NCBI GenBank assembly: GCA_035699745.1
Contig: DASSPH010000028.1
Span: 34,290 to 98,289 of the forward strand
Length of the DNA: 64,000 nucleotides
DNA from: Vicinamibacterales bacterium
GTDB taxonomy: Bacteria > Acidobacteriota > Vicinamibacteria > Vicinamibacterales > 2-12-FULL-66-21
Direction: 5' to 3'
Made by a program: the position numbers and the translations under genes. This document shows, piece after piece, positions 29,348 to 40,468 of the stretch. Every line of letters begins with the position of its first letter. Positions within the stretch are counted from its first letter, which is position 1. The notes beneath the pieces are model-generated. The model had not been told where the DNA came from, made no database searches, and saw nothing but the letters and a program-made list of their open reading frames with translations.

Positions 29348-29830
29348 ATGGACTTTGCTGATATTGAGAAGATCCTGGAATTGGTGCGCGAGCACGAGCT
29401 CGCCGAATTTGAGCTCGAACGCGACGGCTTGAAGGTACGCGTCCGGAAGGCCGGCGCGCCGACGTTCCATGCCGTGGCGCAGCCGGCGCCCTTGGTGCTG
29501 CCGGCGCCCAATCTAGCGGCGCCGCCGCCCGCGGCCGCCGCGCTTCCCGCTGCCGTCGCGGCCCGCCCCGACGACGCGGAATCGCTCGAGCTGGCGGTGG
29601 TGAAATCGCCGATCGTCGGCACCTTCTACCGGTCGCCCGAGCCGGGCGCGCCCTCCTTCGTCGAGGTCGGCCAGCGGGTCAAGAAGGATCAGGTCCTCTG
29701 CATCATCGAAGCGATGAAGCTCATGAACGAGATCACGTCGGAATACGACGGCGAAATCGTGACCGCGTACGTCGAGAACGGGAAGCCTGTCCAGTACGGT
29801 GAGCGTTTGTTTGCCATCAAGACAAGCTGA
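29348..29830 (+). CDS. accB: Acetyl-CoA carboxylase biotin carboxyl carrier protein
   Basis: 160 residues. The N-terminal helix pair ([23 protein letters not shown]) is joined by an Ala/Pro linker to the biotinyl domain, with the biotin-accepting Lys124 in EAMKLMNE and the thumb-containing [14 protein letters not shown]. Carries carboxybiotin between AccC and the carboxyltransferase in fatty acid synthesis. Starts directly after the peptidase stop and overlaps accC (TGATG). Confidence 0.97.
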   Translation: MDFADIEKILELVREHELAEFELERDGLKVRVRKAGAPTFHAVAQPAPLVLPAPNLAAPPPAAAALPAAVAARPDDAESLELAVVKSPIVGTFYRSPEPGAPSFVEVGQRVKKDQVLCIIEAMKLMNEITSEYDGEIVTAYVENGKPVQYGERLFAIKTS

Positions 29831-31206
29831 TGTTCAAGAAAATCCTCATCGCCAACCGCGGCGAAATTGCGCTGCGCATCATCTACGCCTGCCGCGAGCT
29901 GGGCATCAAGACCGTCGCCGTCTATTCCGAGGCGGATGAGAACTCGCTGCACGTCCGGTTCGCCGACGAGGACGTCTGCATCGGGCCGCCGCGCAGCGCC
30001 GACAGCTACCTGAGCGTTCCGGCGATCATCAGCGCCGCCGAGATCACCGGCGCCGACGCCATCCATCCCGGCTACGGCTTCCTTTCGGAGAGCGCCTACC
30101 TCGCCGAAGTGTGCGAGGCGTGCCACATCAAGTTCATCGGTCCCTCGCCGAACGTCATCCGCCTGCTCGGCGACAAGGCGCGGGCGCGGCGGGCGATGCG
30201 GAAGGCCGGCGTCCCGATCCTGCCGGGCAGCGAAGGGCCGGTGGACAGCGAAGAGAAGGCGCTCAAGGTCACCAAGGAACTGGGGCTGCCCGTCATCATC
30301 AAGGCGGTGGCCGGCGGCGGCGGGCGCGGCATGCGCGTCATCCGCGACATCAAGGAGCTGTCGAAGGCGCTCAAGACCGCGCAGCGCGAAGCGGAAGCGG
30401 CCTTCGGGGTCGGCGACGTCTACATCGAGAAGTACGTCGAGCACCCGCGCCACATCGAATTCCAGGTGCTCGGCGATCATCACGGCGCGGTCGTCCATCT
30501 CGGCGAGCGCGAATGCTCCATCCAGCGCCGGCATCAGAAGCTGATCGAGGAAGGCCCGTCGGTGGCGGTGACCGACAAGATGCGGCGCAAGCTCGGCGGC
30601 ACCGTGGTCGACGCCGCCCGCGCGGTGCAGTACACCAACGCCGGGACCTTCGAGTTCCTGCTCGACGACAAGCAGAACTTCTACTTCCTGGAAGTGAACA
30701 CGCGCGTGCAGGTCGAGCACCCGGTCACCGAGTTCGTGACCGGCGTCGACATCGTGAAGGAGCAGATCCGGATCGCCGCGGGGGAGCGGCTCTCGGTGAA
30801 GCAGGGAGACATCACCTTCACCGGACACGCCATCGAGTGCCGCGTCAACGCGGAAGACCCCGACACCTTCGCCCCCTCGCCGGGCGTCATCCACGCCTTC
30901 AGCGTGCCGGGGGGCCCCGGCGTCCGCGTCGACACCTTCGCGCACTCGGAGTGCACGGTTTCTCCCTACTACGATTCGATGATCGCCAAGATCATCGTCC
31001 ACGGCCGGGATCGCCAGGAGGCGATCGCGCGGATGCGGCGCACGCTCGAGATGACCGTCATCGACGGCATCAAGACGTCGATTCCGCTCCATCTCAAGAT
31101 CCTGGCCGACAAGGACTTCGTCGCCGGCAAGCTCAGCACCTCCTTCATGGAGCGCTACGTCGTCGAAAAAAAAACGACGGTCAGTAAGCTGGCGGAGACG
31201 GCGTAA
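29830..31206 (+). CDS. accC: Acetyl-CoA carboxylase biotin carboxylase
   Basis: 458 residues, starting [26 protein letters not shown], the standard AccC N terminus. ATP-grasp elements include [14 protein letters not shown], the active-site block ([16 protein letters not shown]) and [16 protein letters not shown]-dependent carboxylation of the biotin on AccB. It begins one base into the accB stop. The carboxyltransferase genes accAD are not in this window. Confidence 0.97.
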   Translation: MFKKILIANRGEIALRIIYACRELGIKTVAVYSEADENSLHVRFADEDVCIGPPRSADSYLSVPAIISAAEITGADAIHPGYGFLSESAYLAEVCEACHIKFIGPSPNVIRLLGDKARARRAMRKAGVPILPGSEGPVDSEEKALKVTKELGLPVIIKAVAGGGGRGMRVIRDIKELSKALKTAQREAEAAFGVGDVYIEKYVEHPRHIEFQVLGDHHGAVVHLGERECSIQRRHQKLIEEGPSVAVTDKMRRKLGGTVVDAARAVQYTNAGTFEFLLDDKQNFYFLEVNTRVQVEHPVTEFVTGVDIVKEQIRIAAGERLSVKQGDITFTGHAIECRVNAEDPDTFAPSPGVIHAFSVPGGPGVRVDTFAHSECTVSPYYDSMIAKIIVHGRDRQEAIARMRRTLEMTVIDGIKTSIPLHLKILADKDFVAGKLSTSFMERYVVEKKTTVSKLAETA

Positions 31207-31238
31207 TCAGCGGCGAGGGCTCGCTAACCTGCAGGTAG

Positions 31239-31258
31239 CTCCGGCCTCCAGGCCGGAG
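31239..31258. repeat. Palindromic REP-like hairpin
   Basis: CTCCGGCCT and AGGCCGGAG, nine complementary bases around CC, in the accC-thiE gap. No T-run follows on either strand, so it looks more like a short extragenic palindrome than an intrinsic terminator. Confidence 0.6.
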
Positions 31259-31878
31259 ATCGTTTGCGATCGGAACACCCGTCTTGCTCGATCCCCTGTA
31301 CGCGATCGTCGACGTCCCTCTCTGCCGCGAACGGCAGCTCGAGCCGCTCGCCATCCTCGACGCCTTCCTCGCCGGCGGCGCGCGGCTGATTCAACTCCGG
31401 GACAAGTCGCCGTCCTCACGCGACCGCCTGGCGCTGGCCGACGCCGCCGTGGCTCGCGCCCGCGCCGCCGGTGCGCGCCTGATCGTCAACGATCGCGCTG
31501 ACGTCGCGCGGCTGTCCGGCGCGGACGGCGTGCACGTGGGGCAGGACGATCTCGGCGTCGAAGAGGTGCGCGCAATCCTCGGCCCCGACGCCATCGTCGG
31601 CGTCTCCACGCACGACGAGCCGCAGATCGAACAGGCCTGGCGTACGACGGCGACCTACCTCGCCGTCGGCCCGATCTACTCGACGACCACGAAGGACACG
31701 GGATACACGGCGCGCGGGCTGGCGCTCGTCCGGCGGGCCGCCGGCGGCGGCAAACCGGTGGTGGCGATCGGCGGGATGACCATCGAACGCGCCCGCGAGG
31801 CGATCGAGGCGGGCGCTGCGTCCGTCGCGGTGATCTCCGACCTGCTGCGCGGCGATCCCGCTGACGCGGTGCGCGCGT

Positions 31879-33636
<1,758 letters not shown>

Positions 33637-33647
33637 GCCGCGGTCAC

Positions 33648-33655
33648 AGTATAAT
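33648..33655. promoter_or_regulatory. Overlapping divergent -10 elements (kinase / permease)
   Basis: TATAAT on the plus strand (33650-33655) and TATACT on the minus strand (33653-33648) overlap. The plus element gives a ~36-base leader for the permease; the minus one puts transcription start about five bases before the kinase ATG 33636. No -35 boxes are clear. Confidence 0.45.
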
Positions 33656-33697
33656 GCCGCGACTTTTGCGCCAGCCACACGGAGGAAAGGACAGCTA

Positions 33698-35197
33698 ATG
33701 TCAATTTGGGCGACTAAACCGATCGACCAGCTGAAGGCCGAAGCGGCGGATACCGGCCATGGGCTCAAACGGGTGCTGGGTCCCGGGAATCTCGTTTCGC
33801 TCGGCGTCGGCGCGATCATCGGGACCGGCATTTTCGTCCTGACCGGGCAGGCTGCGGCGGCGCACGCCGGCCCCGCCATCGTGATCTCGATGGTGCTGGC
33901 CGGAGTCGCGAGCGCGCTGGCGGGGCTGTGTTACGCGGAGTTCGCGTCCACGGTGCCGATCGCCGGCTCGGCGTACACCTATGGCTACGCCACGCTCGGC
34001 GAGTTCATCGCCTGGATCATCGGCTGGGACCTGATCCTCGAATACGCGCTCGGCGCCGCCACGGTCGCGGTCGGCTGGTCCGGCTACGTGGTCAGCTTCC
34101 TGCACGATCTCGGCATCGAGTTCCCGGCGGCGCTCAGCGCCGCGCCGGGCACGGCAGTGACCCTGGCCGACGGGAACGTGGTCACCGCGGTGTTCAACCT
34201 GCCGGCGGTGATCATCACCGTGCTGGTCACGCTGCTCCTGGTCGTCGGCATCCAGGAGTCCGCGAGCGTCAACAACGTCATCGTCGTCGTCAAGGTGGCG
34301 GTGGTGCTGCTGGTGATCGCGAGCGGCGCGATGTTCGTGAACACGGCCAACTGGCACCCGTTCATCCCGGAGAACACCGGCACCTTCGGCGAGTTCGGCT
34401 GGAGCGGCATCATGCGCGGGGCAGGTGTCATCTTCTTCGCCTACATCGGATTCGACGCCGTGTCGACGGCGGCGCAGGAAGCGCGGAACCCGCAGCGCGA
34501 CATGCCGATCGGCATCCTGGGCTCGCTGGTCGTCTGCACGCTGCTGTACATCCTCGTGTCCGCGGTCATGGTCGGCCTGGTGCCGTATCAGCAGCTCGGC
34601 GTCGCGGCGCCGATGGCGGTCGCGATCGACGCCGCGAAGGCGCAGGCCGGCACCGGGTTCATGGCCAGCCTGATGAACGTGATGCCCTACATCGTCAAGC
34701 TGGGCGCGATTGCCGGGCTGAGCTCGGTCATGGTGGTCATGATGCTGGGCCAGCCGCGCATCTTCATGTCGATGGCGCAGGACGGCCTGCTCCCGCGGTG
34801 GGCGGCGAAGATTCATCCGAAGTTCCGCACCCCGTACATCACCACGATCATCACCGGCGTCGTCGTGTCGCTGGCGGCCGGCTTCACGCCGATCCGGATC
34901 CTCGGCGAGCTGGTCAGCATCGGCACGCTGCTGGCGTTCGTCATCGTCTCGCTCGGGATCATCGTGCTGCGCAAGAAGCGCCCCGATCTCGAACGGCCGT
35001 TCAAGACGCCGATGGTGCCGGCCGTCCCGATCCTCTCCGCGCTGGTGTCGCTGGCCCTGATGGCCAGCCTGCCGAAGGAGACCTGGGAGCGGCTGGTCAT
35101 CTGGATGGTGATCGGGGTGGTGCTGTATTTCCTCTACGGGTACAGGAACAGCGTGCTGCGTCACGGAGCGGCCCGGGCGGCCGCGGCGCCGCGCTGA
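33698..35197 (+). CDS. APC-family amino acid permease (cationic amino acid transporter type)
   Basis: 499 residues, about 12-14 membrane helices. ATG 33698 has GGAGGAAAGG upstream. The LKRVLGPGNLVSLGVGAIIGTGIFVLTG start with GAIIGTGIF in the broken first helix is the substrate-site motif of the family; FFAYIGFDAVSTAAQEARNPQRDMP marks helix 6 and after and is typical of the CAT/YfnA-like group. Likely imports amino acids with H+ or Na+; the exact substrate is not known. A K+ channel gene follows by six bases. Confidence 0.92.
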   Translation: MSIWATKPIDQLKAEAADTGHGLKRVLGPGNLVSLGVGAIIGTGIFVLTGQAAAAHAGPAIVISMVLAGVASALAGLCYAEFASTVPIAGSAYTYGYATLGEFIAWIIGWDLILEYALGAATVAVGWSGYVVSFLHDLGIEFPAALSAAPGTAVTLADGNVVTAVFNLPAVIITVLVTLLLVVGIQESASVNNVIVVVKVAVVLLVIASGAMFVNTANWHPFIPENTGTFGEFGWSGIMRGAGVIFFAYIGFDAVSTAAQEARNPQRDMPIGILGSLVVCTLLYILVSAVMVGLVPYQQLGVAAPMAVAIDAAKAQAGTGFMASLMNVMPYIVKLGAIAGLSSVMVVMMLGQPRIFMSMAQDGLLPRWAAKIHPKFRTPYITTIITGVVVSLAAGFTPIRILGELVSIGTLLAFVIVSLGIIVLRKKRPDLERPFKTPMVPAVPILSALVSLALMASLPKETWERLVIWMVIGVVLYFLYGYRNSVLRHGAARAAAAPR

Positions 35198-35203
35198 GCG
35201 GGC

Positions 35204-36217
35204 GTGACGCGCGGACGGCCATGGTGGATTGGCTGGCGCCTGGTGGCGCTGGTCATCATCGCCGTTCACGCGGGCGGCACCGTCGGCTACGTCCTCATCG
35301 AGGGCTGGTCGGCGTGGGACGCCTTCTACATGACGGTCATCACGGTGACGACCGTCGGATACGGGGAGGTCCACCCGCTGTCGCAGGCGGGGCGGGCCTT
35401 CACCGTGGTCATTCTGCTTTCCGGCGTGGGCGCGTTCTTCTACGCGTTCACGCTGTTCATGTCCCTGCTCGCCGAGGGCGGCCTCGTCGAGCGGCTTGAA
35501 CGGCGCCGGCTCGCACGCATGCTCGACAATCTCCGCGATCACTTCATCGTGTGCGGCTTCGGCCGGATGGGCGAGATCATCGCCAGCGAGTTCGCACGCC
35601 AGCACGTGCCGTTCGTCGTCATCGAGCGCAGCCCCGAGCGCCTGCACCTGGCGATGGATCGCGGCTACCTCGCGGTCGAGGCGGACGCCTCGGACGAAGA
35701 GACGCTGAAGCGCGTCGGCATCGGACGGGCGCGCGGCCTGATCGCGGCGGTGAGCACCAACGCCGAGAACGTCTACGCCGTCCTGAGCGCGCGGCTGCTC
35801 AACCCCAGCCTGTTCATCGTCGGCCGCGCCGAGAGCGAGGACTCGCGGATCAAGCTGCAGCGCGCCGGCGCCGATCGGGTGATTTCCCCCTACCATCTCG
35901 GGGGGCTGCAGCTGGCGCAGACGGCGCTGCGCCCGGCGGTCGTGGACTTCGTCCACCTCGCCACGTCTTCCGACAACATGGAGCTGGCGCTCGAGCAGGT
36001 GCACATCGCGCAGGGCTCGTCGCTGGCGAACCAGAGCCTGATCGACGCCGGGCTGCGGCAGCGCTTCGGCGTCGTCGTCGTCGGCATTCGCCGCGCCGAC
36101 GGACGCATGGATTTCAACCCGGAGCCCGACACGGCGATGCGGCCCGGCGACGACCTGGTCGTGCTCGGCCGGGTCGAGAACCTGAAGGACCTCGGAATGG
36201 CGGCAACCCAGGCATGA
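35204..36217 (+). CDS. Potassium channel with RCK (TrkA-N/TrkA-C) domains
   Basis: 337 residues. Two membrane helices flank a pore loop with selectivity filter TVGYG (50-54). The cytosolic part has an RCK Rossmann domain (~110-225; FIVCGFGRMGEIIA with NAD-type glycines) and a TrkA-C domain (~250-330). Architecture is that of MthK-like ligand-gated channels; K+ flux is thus set by a cytosolic ligand such as Ca2+ or nucleotide, unidentified here. GTG start at 35204, six bases after the permease; its stop overlaps folD. Confidence 0.93.
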   Translation: MTRGRPWWIGWRLVALVIIAVHAGGTVGYVLIEGWSAWDAFYMTVITVTTVGYGEVHPLSQAGRAFTVVILLSGVGAFFYAFTLFMSLLAEGGLVERLERRRLARMLDNLRDHFIVCGFGRMGEIIASEFARQHVPFVVIERSPERLHLAMDRGYLAVEADASDEETLKRVGIGRARGLIAAVSTNAENVYAVLSARLLNPSLFIVGRAESEDSRIKLQRAGADRVISPYHLGGLQLAQTALRPAVVDFVHLATSSDNMELALEQVHIAQGSSLANQSLIDAGLRQRFGVVVVGIRRADGRMDFNPEPDTAMRPGDDLVVLGRVENLKDLGMAATQA

Positions 36218-37140
36218 GCGCGAAGTTGATCGACGGGACGGCCATCGGCGCGGCGATTCGCGCGGAAGCGCAGCCGGCTGTCCAGGCCTTCACCCTGCGG
36301 GCGGGGCGGCCGCCGGGGCTCGGGATCGTGCTGGTCGGCGACAACCCGGCATCCGAGGTGTACGTCCGCAACAAGGTGAAGGCGGGGACCGACGCGGGGC
36401 TGTGGGTGGACCTGCAGCGTCTGCCCGCAACCGCGTCGCTCGACGCACTGCTGGCGCTCGTCGAGCGGTTGAACCGCAGCGCCGCGCACGACGGCATCCT
36501 GGTCCAGTCGCCGCTCCCCGCAGGGATGGGGAAGCACGCGGCGCAGCGCGTGTTCGACGCGATCGATCCGGCCAAGGACGTCGACGGGTTCCATCCGGTG
36601 AACGTCGGGAAGCTGGTCCAGGGACGCGCGCATCTCAAGCCGTGCACGCCGTCCGGGGTGATCGAGATGCTGGATCGATCCGGGATCACGCTTGCCGGCG
36701 CCCATGCCGTGGTAATCGGCCGGAGCGAGATCGTCGGCAAGCCGATGGCGATGCTGCTGCTCCAGCGCGACGCGACCGTCACGATCTGCCACTCGAAGAC
36801 GCCGAACCTGGCGGCGGTCGCCGCGGGCGCGGACATTCTCGTCGCCGCCATCGGCCGGCCGGCCCTGGTCACGCGCGATTTCATCAAGCCGGGGGCGACG
36901 GTGGTGGACGTGGGCACGACGCCGATCACCGATCGGGCGCGCATCGAGCAGATCTTCGGCGCCGGATCGCCGCGGCTCGAAGCCTTCGCGAAGCGCGGCT
37001 CGATCGTCGTCGGGGACGTGCACCCGTCCGCCGCGGAAGTCGCCGGGGCCTTGACGCCGGTGCCCGGAGGCGTCGGACCGCTGACGATCGCCATGCTCTT
37101 GAAGAACACCATTGCGGCCGCCGAGGCGCGCGGTCGCTGA
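36214..37140 (+). CDS. folD: Bifunctional methylenetetrahydrofolate dehydrogenase/cyclohydrolase
   Basis: Interconverts methylene-, methenyl- and 10-formyl-THF. 308 residues. Tyr50 and catalytic Lys54 lie in ASEVYVRNKVKA; GILVQSPLP, DPAKDVDGFHPVNVGKL, VIGRSEIVGKPMAMLLL (NADP site) and the end segment TPVPGGVGPLTIAMLLKNT are all present. The ATG overlaps the channel stop (ATGA), and coaE starts three bases after its own stop. Confidence 0.97.
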   Translation: MSAKLIDGTAIGAAIRAEAQPAVQAFTLRAGRPPGLGIVLVGDNPASEVYVRNKVKAGTDAGLWVDLQRLPATASLDALLALVERLNRSAAHDGILVQSPLPAGMGKHAAQRVFDAIDPAKDVDGFHPVNVGKLVQGRAHLKPCTPSGVIEMLDRSGITLAGAHAVVIGRSEIVGKPMAMLLLQRDATVTICHSKTPNLAAVAAGADILVAAIGRPALVTRDFIKPGATVVDVGTTPITDRARIEQIFGAGSPRLEAFAKRGSIVVGDVHPSAAEVAGALTPVPGGVGPLTIAMLLKNTIAAAEARGR

Positions 37141-37143
37141 CCC

Positions 37144-37740
37144 ATGCTCCGGGTGGCACTGACCGGAGGGATCGCGACCGGAAAGTCCTACTGTCTCGTC
37201 CACTTTGCCGACCTCGGCGTCCCGGTCGTCGACGCGGATCAGCTGGCGCGCGACGCGGTCACCCCCGGGTCACCGGGGCTGCGTGCGGTCGTCGATCGAT
37301 TCGGGCCCGAGGTGCTCGCCGGGGACGGCTCGCTCGACCGTCCTGCGCTGGGCCGCATCGTGTTCCGCGACGCGCGCGCGCGGGCGGCGCTCGAGGCGAT
37401 CATCCATCCCGAGGTCTACCGGCACATCCGCGAGTGGTTTGCCAACCTGCCGGCCGCGACGCGCATCGCGATCGCGGACATTCCCCTGGTCTTCGAGACC
37501 GGCCACAACCACGACTTCGACGCCGTCGTGGTGGCGGCGTGCAGCCCGGAGGAACAGGTGCGCCGCGTCATGGCGCGCGACGGTCTGTCCGAGCGCGACG
37601 CCCGCGGCCGCCTCGCCGCGCAGTGGCCGATCGAGGAGAAGGTGAAGCGGGCGACGCACGTCATCTGGACCGATCGCGGATATGCCGAGACCGACCGGCA
37701 GGTGCGCGAGGTTCACGATCGACTGCGGGAGCAGCGGTGA
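37144..37740 (+). CDS. coaE: Dephospho-CoA kinase
   Basis: Last step of coenzyme A synthesis. 198 residues, P-loop GGIATGKS (8-15), VVDADQLARDAV in the substrate region, HPEVYRHI and IPLVFETG. Length and motifs are standard. It is the end of the plus-strand run; convergent with lapB at twelve bases. Confidence 0.95.
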   Translation: MLRVALTGGIATGKSYCLVHFADLGVPVVDADQLARDAVTPGSPGLRAVVDRFGPEVLAGDGSLDRPALGRIVFRDARARAALEAIIHPEVYRHIREWFANLPAATRIAIADIPLVFETGHNHDFDAVVVAACSPEEQVRRVMARDGLSERDARGRLAAQWPIEEKVKRATHVIWTDRGYAETDRQVREVHDRLREQR

Positions 37741-37752
37741 AGCCGCCGCTCG

Positions 37753-38979
37753 CTAGACTTCGGCGCTGTCTTTCGCCGGCGCGATTCGCTCCTCGACGAA
37801 TGTGTTCCATTCGTGGCAATGCGGGCACTGCCAGAGCAGTTCGGTGCTCCGGTAGCGGCACTTCAAGCAGACGTGCGGGTCGAGGTAGAAGATGGCGTCG
37901 CGCGTGAGGTCTTCGTAGCGCGCCACCAGCGCCGGCGGCAGCTGCAGTTGCGACAGCGTCTGCCAGATCGCCTGGTGGAGCACGAGCGCGTGCGGATGGT
38001 GGACCAGCGCCTGGAAGAGCAGCTCGAGCGCGTCGGCCGGCCGATCGCGCCCGGCGAGATGGCGGGCCAGGGCCAGGCGGGCGCGCCAGTCCTGCGGATT
38101 CCCCCCGATCAGGCTCTCGCAGAGCGCGGGGAAGCGCTCGGGCGTGCCCAGCGCCGCGTACGCCGACTCCAGGCGATCGAACGCGAGATACGCGCGGCCG
38201 GGGGACGACTCGATCATCTTCTCCCAGGCGGCGACCGCTCCCGCGGTGTCGCCCTGCCGGATGCTGAGGTCGCCCAGACTCAGATGCGCGGGCGTGTTGC
38301 GCGGATCGCGTTCGATCGCGGCCTGGAAGCGGCGCGACGCTTCCTTCATGTCGCCGCTCTTCAAGGCTGCCTGCCCGAACTCGTTCTCGAGGAACGCCAG
38401 CACTTCGTCGTGCCGCGGTGAATCCGCGCCGCCCGAAGGCGTCGAGGACAGCGCCGCCAGCCGCTGGCGCATCGCGTAGGCCTCGTTCCACTGGTGTTGA
38501 TCCTCGTACAGCTTCTCGAGGTTCGACAGCGCGTAGCGGTTGTCCGGGTCGAGCTTGAGCACCTCGCTGAACGCGGCGATGGCGCGATCGACGAAGCCGC
38601 CGCTGCGGTAGTCGAGCCCGAGGCAGAGGAGCACGTTGGCGTGTTCCAGCTTGCGCAGCTTCGGCCGCTGCAGCAGCCCCTGGTGTTCCTGGATCGCCCG
38701 CCCGACCTGCCCCTTCTCGCGATACAGGTTCCCGAGGATCAGATGGATCTCGAGCGGGTCCCCGGCCTGCTGCGCCGCCTTGGACAACTCGTCGATCGCC
38801 TGATCGATCTGGTTGGCGACGAGGAAGTTCAGCCCCAGCATGTAGTGCGGGGACTCGCGGGCGCGGCGCCGGTCGATCCAGACGCCGTCCTTCAGCTTGT
38901 ACCGCTCCCAGGCCTTGCCGACGGCGAGACCGGCCAGCAGGGCGAGCAGTCCGATGAGCAGCGCGGACGATGTGCCCAT
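37753..38979 (-). CDS. lapB: LapB (YciM)-like TPR protein with zinc-binding tail
   Basis: 408 residues with ATG 38979. One N-terminal membrane anchor (~4-20), about nine tetratricopeptide repeats, and a C-terminal rubredoxin-like metal site with Cys371, Cys374, Cys385 and Cys388 (CLKC...CPHC). This is the layout of LapB, which in enterobacteria controls LpxC turnover and so LPS output. Its position at the end of a KDO gene cluster supports the same theme. ATG overlaps the kdsC stop (TGATG). Regulation of LpxC in this organism is inferred only. Confidence 0.88.
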   Translation of the reverse strand: MGTSSALLIGLLALLAGLAVGKAWERYKLKDGVWIDRRRARESPHYMLGLNFLVANQIDQAIDELSKAAQQAGDPLEIHLILGNLYREKGQVGRAIQEHQGLLQRPKLRKLEHANVLLCLGLDYRSGGFVDRAIAAFSEVLKLDPDNRYALSNLEKLYEDQHQWNEAYAMRQRLAALSSTPSGGADSPRHDEVLAFLENEFGQAALKSGDMKEASRRFQAAIERDPRNTPAHLSLGDLSIRQGDTAGAVAAWEKMIESSPGRAYLAFDRLESAYAALGTPERFPALCESLIGGNPQDWRARLALARHLAGRDRPADALELLFQALVHHPHALVLHQAIWQTLSQLQLPPALVARYEDLTRDAIFYLDPHVCLKCRYRSTELLWQCPHCHEWNTFVEERIAPAKDSAEV

Positions 38980-39485
38980 CAAGCGTCGAGGAATCCCGAC
39001 ACCGCGGTCTTCCAGTGTCCCTGCGCGCGCAGCACGTGCTCGATGCATTCGCGGGCCGCGCCGCGGCCGCCGGCGCTCCGGCTCACCCACTGCACGGCGG
39101 CACGCACCTCGGGCGCGGCATCCGCCGGCGCAGCCGAGAATCCCGCCCGCCGCAGCACCGGCAGATCCTGCAGATCGTCCCCCATGTAGCCCACCTGACC
39201 GTCCGTCAATCCGTTGTCGGCGAGGATCCGCTCGTACTCCGCCAGCTTGTCCGCGCCCCCCTGCGACACGATCCTGATTCCCAGCTGCGCCGCGCGCGCG
39301 GCCGTGGCATCGGCCGACCGCGCCGACAGCAGTCCGATCGACAGGCCGGCGCGCTGCGCCCACACCATCCCGGCGCCGTCGCGGATGTTGAAGTGCTTCG
39401 ATTCGCTCCCGTCGGCGTGGACCAGGATCGTGCCGTCGGTGAGGACGCCGTCGACGTCGAACAGCAGCAGCTTGAGGTCGCGCAC
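38979..39485 (-). CDS. kdsC: KDO 8-phosphate phosphatase
   Basis: HAD phosphatase, 168 residues with GTG 39485, three bases after kdsD. FDVDGVLTDG carries nucleophile Asp10 and Asp12; FNIRDGAGM, GLLSARSADA, and VGYMGDDLQDLPVL complete the HAD motifs. The absence of a cap domain and this size are typical of tetrameric KdsC, which releases KDO from KDO 8-phosphate. Confidence 0.94.
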   Translation of the reverse strand: MRDLKLLLFDVDGVLTDGTILVHADGSESKHFNIRDGAGMVWAQRAGLSIGLLSARSADATAARAAQLGIRIVSQGGADKLAEYERILADNGLTDGQVGYMGDDLQDLPVLRRAGFSAAPADAAPEVRAAVQWVSRSAGGRGAARECIEHVLRAQGHWKTAVSGFLDA

Positions 39486-39487
39486 GG

Positions 39488-40468
39488 TCAGAACATTTGC
39501 GTGCGCCAGAGGTCGTGCAGGTGCACCACGCCGTCGACGCGCCGGTCCGCGTCGACGACGACGACGGAAGTGATCTTGTGGGTTTCCATGATGCGCAGCG
39601 CTTCGACCGCCAGCATGGCGCGCGAGATGGTCAGCGGCCGGGGCGTCATCGCCTCGCCGGCGGTGAGCGCCAGCACCGCGTTCGGCGGCCGCGCCACCAT
39701 CAGCCGGCGCAGGTCGCCGTCGGTGAAGACGCCCGCCAGCCGCCCCTCGTCGTCGACGACGCAGGTCATCCCGAGGCGCTTGCTCGACATCTGGTGGATC
39801 ACGTCCGGCATCACCGCCGACATCGCCACGATCGGCGCGGCGTCGCCGCCGTGCATCACCTGCTCGACGCTCATCAGCTTCTTGCCCAGCTTGCCGCCGG
39901 GATGGAAGGCCGCGAACTGCTCCTCGCGGAACCCCTTGCGGACGAGCAGCGACATCGCCAGCGCGTCGCCCAGCGCGAGCGACGCGGTCGTGCTCGCCGT
40001 CGGGACGAGATTCATCGGGCACGCTTCCTTGGCGATGCTGCAGTCGAGCGTCACGTCGGCGGCGCGCGCCAGCGTCGACTTCGGCGACCCGGTGATGGCA
40101 ATCAGCTTTGCGCCGAGGCGGCGGATCGATTCGAACAGCCGGATCAGCTCCTCGGTCTCGCCGCTGTGCGACAGCGCCAGCACCACGTCGTCATCGCGGA
40201 TCGCGCCGAGATCGCCGTGAATGGCCTCGGCGGGATGCAGGAAGAACGCGGAGGTGCCGATGCTGGAGAAGGTCGCGGCGATCTTCCGGCTGATGATCCC
40301 GGACTTGCCCATGCCGGTGACGATGACCCGGCCGCGGCACTCGAACAGCAGGTCGACCGCCCGTTCGAAGTCGCCGTTCAGTCGATCGACCAGGCCGAGA
40401 ATCGCGGCTGCCTCGAGGCGCAGGACCTTCCGCGCGAGGTCCAGAATCGTGGTGGTCTCCTGGCTCAT
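39488..40468 (-). CDS. kdsD: Arabinose 5-phosphate isomerase
   Basis: Makes D-arabinose 5-phosphate from ribulose 5-phosphate, the first KDO step. 326 residues: an SIS domain (~30-190; VIVTGMGKSGIISRKIAATFSS, LALSHSGETEEL) and two CBS domains (~205-326). FHPGGKLGKKLMSVEQVMH is the family linker. The ATG overlaps the kdsA stop (ATGA). Confidence 0.96.
   Translation of the reverse strand: MSQETTTILDLARKVLRLEAAAILGLVDRLNGDFERAVDLLFECRGRVIVTGMGKSGIISRKIAATFSSIGTSAFFLHPAEAIHGDLGAIRDDDVVLALSHSGETEELIRLFESIRRLGAKLIAITGSPKSTLARAADVTLDCSIAKEACPMNLVPTASTTASLALGDALAMSLLVRKGFREEQFAAFHPGGKLGKKLMSVEQVMHGGDAAPIVAMSAVMPDVIHQMSSKRLGMTCVVDDEGRLAGVFTDGDLRRLMVARPPNAVLALTAGEAMTPRPLTISRAMLAVEALRIMETHKITSVVVVDADRRVDGVVHLHDLWRTQMF

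Noticed and set aside
31239..31258. Intrinsic terminator after accC
   Set aside because: Hairpin has only two loop bases and no T-run follows on either strand.
31207..31283. Thiamine (TPP) riboswitch before thiE
   Set aside because: The gap is short and lacks the CTGAGA and related THI-box core; it holds only a palindrome.
33701..36004. 767-codon minus-strand frame opposite the permease and channel
   Set aside because: Shadow frame rich in His, Asp and Arg; both genes on the other strand are complete and motif-supported.
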